A stretch of 64,000 nucleotides of DNA from Emydura subglobosa (taxonomy: Eukaryota; Chordata; Testudines; Chelidae), in the NCBI GenBank assembly GCA_007922225.1, contig ML679956.1:15845049-15909048 (forward strand), read 5' to 3'. This document shows, in pieces, positions 58,336 to 64,000 of the stretch (position 1 is the first letter of the stretch; each line of letters opens with the position of its first letter). A program made the position numbers and the translations under genes. The notes below the pieces were generated by a model. That model saw only the letters and a program-made list of their open reading frames with translations. It was not told the DNA's origin and made no database searches.

Positions 58336-61244
58336 GATGAGTTCAAGACAACTCAACAGATCCTCAGAGGATCAGGTCTTGGTTGCTGCTCTTGTTGAAG
58401 ACAAAGGCAAGACTCCCATTGATGTCATAGGGAGAAGAATCCAGTCCTCTGTTTCAGTCTCTCTGCATTCTTTCCAAGCCTGTGACATAGTAGTTGCTTC
58501 CCCAGTTCTCCTCTAGGGCAGAAGACCAGTGCAAGGCTCTCCACTTAAACTTGACAGGAGGGACTGTGAGCAGTGTAGTCACAGAGGGGTGCCTGCGTAC
58601 CAGCTACGTGCTGCAGAATGGGTTCCTACCACAGGCCCATACTAAACATCATGATAAGGATCGGGGGGAAGGTGACACAGGCATTCACATTTACACAGAT
58701 CCAGTGGCCTGACCGACCTGCACAGCTAGGACAGGCTGGGTGTAGCTATTCCAGCTGGAATAGCAGCTGCTGGGGATGCTGCACAAGAGCCCTGAGAACT
58801 AGTCTGAGGAGGTGAATTTCAGCTGCCTTTCGTCTCCACATTCTCCGTATAGGGAGCTGAAACGTTCAAGCTTTACGCCAATGGAGTAGACTTCACTTAG
58901 TGCCGGGGTCCTGCAAGGTGCTGAGCACTTTTAGCTCTCCACTGAAGTCAGCTCGTAGGAGACACTCAGCACTTTGCAGGACTGGGCCTTAACGACGTGA
59001 TACAGAAGTGGAGGAAATCAAAATGGGACTTTGAAATGAAAGTGTGGGGGTCAGGAAAGAAAGGAAAGCAATACAGTATAGAAAGGAAAAATGCAAATGA
59101 CCAGCCAAAAAGCAGCTTCAGATAACACTGCCTCTGAAAGAATGCTGGTGATGGAAAATGGAAAATTTCCATTTGCAAAATACAGACATCAAAAAGATCA
59201 TCTGTGACTTGGGAGCACGCTGTTTAAATAGAATCCCCTTCATTTTCTGGTCCGTGCATTTGAATAACTGAATCCACTTGCAAGCTGGAATAGCAGTTTG
59301 CCTACCGAGTGTTAAGTATAAATGCTACACAAAAGAAAAAACAAGCTGTTCAATCCCAATAAGCAACAGCTGACTAACTTCACAACTTTCTTCTCTCCTA
59401 TTGGATGCTCATTATCAACTCAATAATGGGGCTAGTCATGGGAAGCTCATAAGCAAGCCAAGTTCCAGTGCCCCTGAAAAGTAATTACCAATACACGTCA
59501 CCCAACATGGGGGGATTTCACAAGACATATATCTCCAAGATGAAATTTAAGAAATAAAATAAAATATACTGGAACAAACCAACTGTAAACCTGACAGTTA
59601 AATAAATTCTGAGACAGACGCCAGAAGAGTCTCTACTGATATTATCTCAATCAAAACAATGTATGAAAAGCTTGAAGCAAGGTAAAAGCTAACTGGCACA
59701 AAAAGAAAGAAAATGCTTCTCTTGGGAGGTAGCGGTAGAGGAATTAATTTGGTTTTTTACTTTATAAAATTCATTCATAACCAGGTAGGTGAAGAGAAAA
59801 GAAAGGTGAAAAAGGGTGGTTCCAGCAGGAGAAAATAATTCAGTAGCTTTCTTATTTGTTAAGACATAATTCTACACACATACTTTTTCAAAAAATAATA
59901 AAAAGCCTTGTGTACAAGAAACTACAGGTTTTAGCTTTTAATACAAAAATCTTGTTGATTCCCACTTACCTGAATCAAGGAGAAATTCTAACCCCCTGTT
60001 CCTTTAAAGCAGAAATGTATATTCTTGGAGCATTAACTTGAATCAAAACAATGTCAAAACTGTCTAAACAGGAACTAGAGAAAAATGTTCTTGTTTAGCA
60101 GTAGAAAGACAGCTGCCAACAACTAAAGAAATATAATAGGTAAAGAAAAAAAACCAACAACAATTATCTTGGGCTTACGTTTTTGACACTGTCTCTCTGC
60201 TTTTATTCTTCTCTATTTACTCATCAAAGCTATTTTCAAAAGAGACTGTAGTGATGCTTGACAGCTTGTTTACAATGGATTACAACAAGAATACTGATTT
60301 TATTTCTAGATCTGTCAACTTATTCAGTCCAGAGACCTTAAAACTATGTCTGTGAACGTAGAACCTTGCTATTTAATAGTTCATTTATCAAACTAATTTG
60401 CTTTAATGTCACTGACTGAAATTCTAACAGCAATGCACACAGATGCTACCGATCACATGATAGACAGAAGACTTATAAAATCTTTTTAAAAGCAGCAGAA
60501 AAAACGGAGGCTCAGATAGCCTTTTTGAGATCTATTCCTAGAGGTGACCTTCCATTCATAGAACTTCCCCCTTGTGTGTGCAAGGTGGGTTCAAGCTGCC
60601 AAATGGCACCATCCTTCCCCCCCACACACACTTCCTTTGGGCCCCCAGGTACTCAGAGGGCCCAAGATCCACATAAGGAGAAAAGGGGCATGCACATTCT
60701 CCCAAGCCTATATGATCTTTTCCATAAACATATGGTTGCTGGGGGCTGCTGAAGGCAGGGCTGTCCCTTGCAAAACAAGTCTGATGACACTATGCTGCCA
60801 AGGAAATGAGCAGGGAGGTTGGTTCTGAGGGGACAATGCACCGGCAGAAGCATAGGGCCTTCATGATGATCCCTGGGGATCAGTCAGTTTGGGGATGAGC
60901 CACACAATATTTTCAATGAGACAGAAAACTCCACCCCATCAATACGGTAAAAGGGAGTGTAGCAGTGGAAACATCCATGATGAGACTACATGTTCACCCA
61001 TCACAGAGACAGTCTACAAATAATCTGGAACAAAAGAACTTAGAACAGGAAACCCTGTGAAAATGGCTTACTAGTGAGCAGGGGTAGGGTTACAAACTGC
61101 AGTTATAGACAGACCTCCAAACTAAGTTTAAAGGAGCTATCTTTTCTTTTAGACAAACCAAGGTTTTATTTTGTTTTTCCCTTTACTAAACCTGATTTTG
61201 TTTAATTTCCAGCAATAATTCTTTGAAGATCAGCTTTTTCATGC
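58336..61244. other. upstream or intergenic sequence, mostly unrecognised
   Basis: Contains the short palindrome listed at 58908-58982 and a C-rich tract near 60618-60628. No coding signal or known repeat was recognised elsewhere. Confidence 0.35.
58908..58982. repeat. short palindromic repeat
   Basis: GTCCTGCAAGGTGCTGAG (58908-58925) and CTCAGCACTTTGCAGGAC (58965-58982) are inverted arms that pair in 17 of 18 positions. The loop between is 39 bases. This is a clean example of the short amniote palindromic family. Confidence 0.85.
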
Positions 61245-61630
61245 AATGTGGTTTAGTGGTTAAGATCCAGAACTGGGGGCTTGTCTACACATGGAAATTT
61301 ACCATATCATTACACCTCTACAGTTTTATCAGCACAACTCTCCATGTAGACATTCTGGAATGATTATGCTGGTAAATATCCACACATGAACGAGCTTTGG
61401 ATATCAAGAAACTTCTGTTCTGTTCCCACCTCTGCTGCTTTACCTGCTGTACGACCTTGAGCAAGTCTTCCCCACTCTCTCTATTTCCTTTCCCACTCTT
61501 TGTCTGTCTTGTCTGTTTAGACTGGAAGCTCTTCAGGGCAGGATCGCTTACTATATGTTTATACATTGTCTGGCACAATGGGGCCTCCCTCAGTTTTGGT
61601 AGTGCACATAAGCACTATTGTAATACACAT
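61245..61630 (+). repeat. CORE-SINE/MIR, split by a DNA element
   Basis: The tRNA-like head (TGGTTTAGTGGTTAAGATCC, about 61249-61274) is separated from the rest by the element at 61275-61400. The body resumes with 'cttctgttctgttcccacct', then 'gaccttgagcaagtcttc', and the conserved 'tttagactggaagctcttca' and 'ggcacaatggggcctcc'. Head and body fit one SINE once the insert is ignored. Confidence 0.8.
61275..61400. mobile_element. non-autonomous DNA transposon, inserted in the SINE
   Basis: The left end reads GGGGGCTTGTCTACACATGG and leads to AAATTTACCA; the right end mirrors it as TGGTAAATATCCACACATGA and CGAGCTTTGG. The arms are imperfect inverted repeats of about 30 bases, of the GTCTACAC type seen at 56955. 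No clean target duplication was found. Confidence 0.7.
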
Positions 61631-61633
61631 TAT

Positions 61634-62762
61634 TAGAATCATAGAAGATTAGAGTTGGAAGGGACCTCAGGAGGTCATCTAGTCCAACCTCCTGCTCAAA
61701 GCAGGACTAACCTCAGCAAAATCATCCCAGCACGGCTTTGTCAAGCTGCACCTTAAAAACCTCTAAAGATGGAGATTCCACTACCTTCCTAGGTGACCCA
61801 TTCCAGTGCTTCATCACCCTCCTATTGAAAAACGTTTTCCCAATATCCAACCTAGACCTCCCCCACTGCAACTTAAGACCATTGCTCCTTGTTCTGTCAT
61901 CTACTACCATTGAGAACAGCCTAGCTCCATCCTCCCTCGAACCCTCTTTCAGGTAGTTAAAGGCTGCTATCAAATCCCCCCCCCCACCCATTCTTCTCTT
62001 TTGCAGATTAAACAAGCCTAGTTCCCTCAGCCTCTCCTCATAAGTCTTGTGCTTCAGCCCCCTGATCATTTTTGTTGCCCTTCGCTGGACTCTCTCCAAC
62101 TTGTCCACATCCTTTTTGTAGTGGGGGCCCAAAACTGGACACAATACTCCAAATGCGGCCTCACCAATGCTGAATAGAGGGGAATAATCACTTTCCTCGA
62201 TCTGCTGGCAATGCTCCTACTAATGCAGGCCAATATTTTATTATCGTTCTTGGCAACCAGGGCACACTGCTGACTCATATCCAGCTTCTTATCCACTGTA
62301 ACCCCCAGGTCCTTTTCTGCAGAACTGCTGCCTAGCTAGTCAGTCCCCAGTCTGTAGCTGTGCATGGGATTCTTCCTGTCCTAAGTGCAGGACTCTGCAC
62401 TTGTCCTTGTTGAACCTCATCAGATTTCTTTTGGCCCAATCCTCCAATTTGTCTAGGTCACTCTGTATCCTATCCCTACCTTCCAGGATATCTACCACTC
62501 CCCCTAGCTTAGTGTCATCTGCAAACTTGCTGAGGGTGCAATCTACCCCATCCTCCAGACCATTAATGAAGATGTTGAACAAAACCGGCCCCAGGACAGA
62601 CCCCTGGGGCACTCCGTTTGTTACTGGCTGCCAGCTAGACATCGAGCCATTGATCACTACCTGTTGAGCCCGATGATCTAATCAGCTCTCTATTCATTTT
62701 ATAGTCCATTCACCCAACCCATACTTCTTTAACTTGTTGATAAGAATACTGTGGGAAACTGT
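61634..62762 (-). mobile_element. CR1 LINE copy C, 5'-truncated
   Basis: The left end (AGAATCATAGAAGATTAGAG) is the reversed CR1 3' end, and the right end stops inside RT just after motif A, at text for DTVSHSILI. The catalytic FADD is intact at 62514-62525 (minus strand). The first frame spans 62657-62340 and is then shifted near 62345. The C-terminal part (62144-61722) is open but carries an extra-glycine run from the C run at about 61976-61985. It is close to copies A and B in sequence. Dead copy. Confidence 0.93.
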
Positions 62763-64000
62763 ATAATTACTAACGTATTATTAATAATAATGCACGTAAA
62801 AGATTTGCTGTTGTACCATATTAGCATCTTACAGTACACAATTCCTGTAACATGCTCGGGAAGTGACTGTTACTCAGTCATGATTTTGGGGAAAAATTAA
62901 TGATGGAGCTTTGCAAGGCCAGGTCAGGGAAAGTATCACTGTGTTCAAATATAATATTTTCAAATTTTCCCCACTCTTCATCTCCCAAAAATGCTACTCA
63001 TTTTGAGCAACACCTCCCCATACTTTCTGTTTTTCCCTAATATAAGATTAGGTTTGTTTGCCCACCAAATGATTTGTTCACACAACTCCAGCTGGAAAAA
63101 AAATTCAAAATAAGCCTTCCCAAACAATTTCAACTTGACCTCCTGAATTGGACTTTTAATAAATACCGTATTCTACATTAATATTTTATTTTGACCCAGA
63201 GCACATTAAAAATGATCTCTTTTGAAAATTAATATTTACTTAAAATATTATTTTTTTCTTTTAAAAAATGAAGCCCCAAAACAAAAATAAAACTAAGAAA
63301 ACTAAAAAAGAATTTTTGGTTCTTTAATTTATGCTTTTTCCTCCCCATCAGCTTTCTCTCCCCATCTTTTCAGTGTCCAAATGGAAAAAAAAAAGGAATG
63401 AAAAAAGAAAAGAAGAGGAGAGGGGGTGGAAAGGAAGAGAAAAGACGGAAAAGTAAACAAAACTAAACTAAAAAATAAATAAATGACCCCCAAAAAAATC
63501 TCTAAATCAAAAAATGTTCAATAAAAAAATTTGCAAAACATTTTGGACAAGACATCATTCCTTTTTAAAAAACATGCAGAAAAAGGTATGCAGGTGAAAA
63601 AAATATCATTTTCAACTACTTCTGCATAAGAAAGTCTTTTTTAAACTGAACTGTCAAGTAGGAAAAGCAGAACTGTTTTTTGGGTTGTCCACAGGGCTAC
63701 CCAAATAATCCCTGTATTTATTCAAAGTTTATACCATATAAAGTATTTTGTAAACAAAGAAAAAATACAAGGCATAGTTAACCAGAATTTTGGACATGAA
63801 AAAATGCTATTGTTTTCTTTCCTGCCTAAACACAATCAGGAAGTGAAGTGGAAAGCATGTGAAAACACTAACTTGAGCCTCAAGAGCAATGTTATCAGCA
63901 TGGAAAGTTTCTCATTGTATTAGAAGAGAAATTAAGTGTCTATTAAACACAATCAAAGGGTTGCATGTAATGGTTTTTAAATGCATTGTAAAGGAAAAGA
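62763..64000. other. unique AT-rich sequence
   Basis: AT-rich with A-rich tracts at about 63380-63420 and 63460-63480. No repeat family or coding signal was recognised. Confidence 0.3.

Noticed and set aside
61249..61274. tRNA-like sequence
   Set aside because: It is the tRNA-derived head of a SINE, with no intact acceptor or anticodon arms. No true tRNA or rRNA gene was recognised.

Overview
This window is vertebrate nuclear DNA, most likely from a turtle (cryptodiran Testudines). It is AT-rich and CpG-poor, has almost no coding sequence, and is full of decayed transposons. The turtle call rests on the mixture of repeats: several CR1 LINEs of one reptilian type, short SINE-like repeats with the turtle-style head GGTAGCCGTGTTAG, many MIR/CORE-SINE pieces, and non-autonomous DNA transposons whose ends read like GTCTACACT or TAGGGTGACCAGA. 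This is recognition from reading, not a database result. Nothing bacterial, plasmid-borne, phage-like or CRISPR-like was seen.

The only protein-coding gene recognised is the first coding exon of RBMS3, an RNA-binding protein, on the minus strand at 53336-53410. It encodes 25 residues and is followed by a consensus splice donor. Transcription runs right to left. Positions 1 to about 53335 are therefore read as part of a very large first intron, in which no further RBMS3 exon was found. About 53411-54300 is 5' UTR/promoter-proximal sequence with a modest CpG cluster and candidate upstream ORFs. About 54300-64000 is upstream or intergenic sequence.

Layout: 1-13000 is mostly unique AT-rich intron with old MIR fragments, two CR1 tails (4753, 8655), a palindromic SINE-like repeat (5930) and a DNA-transposon piece set in a MIR (9893-10200). 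13046-15722 holds an LTR-like block and CR1 copy A, with the best-preserved reverse transcriptase. 15723-21660 is moderately GC-rich, largely unrecognised sequence with two TAGGGTGACC elements. 21657-25252 has two hAT-type elements and a MIR. 26940-29075 has a turtle-type SINE, a MIR and an older CR1. 32050-36730 is a dense repeat cluster: CR1 copy B inside another repeat, a hAT-type element and an approximately 1-kb LTR. 39008-39305 is a multi-hairpin element. 43000-53000 is repeat-poor AT-rich intron with a relic L1-type ORF1 at about 44890-45205. To the right of the exon, 56430-57890 is an L2/L3-like LINE split by two younger elements, and 61245-62762 is a MIR split by an element followed by CR1 copy C.

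No undescribed biological system is evident. The points most worth checking are the RBMS3 exon and its upstream ORFs, the clean target-site duplications that classify several short elements, the nested insertions, and the missing catalytic aspartate and missing 3' end of CR1 copy B.
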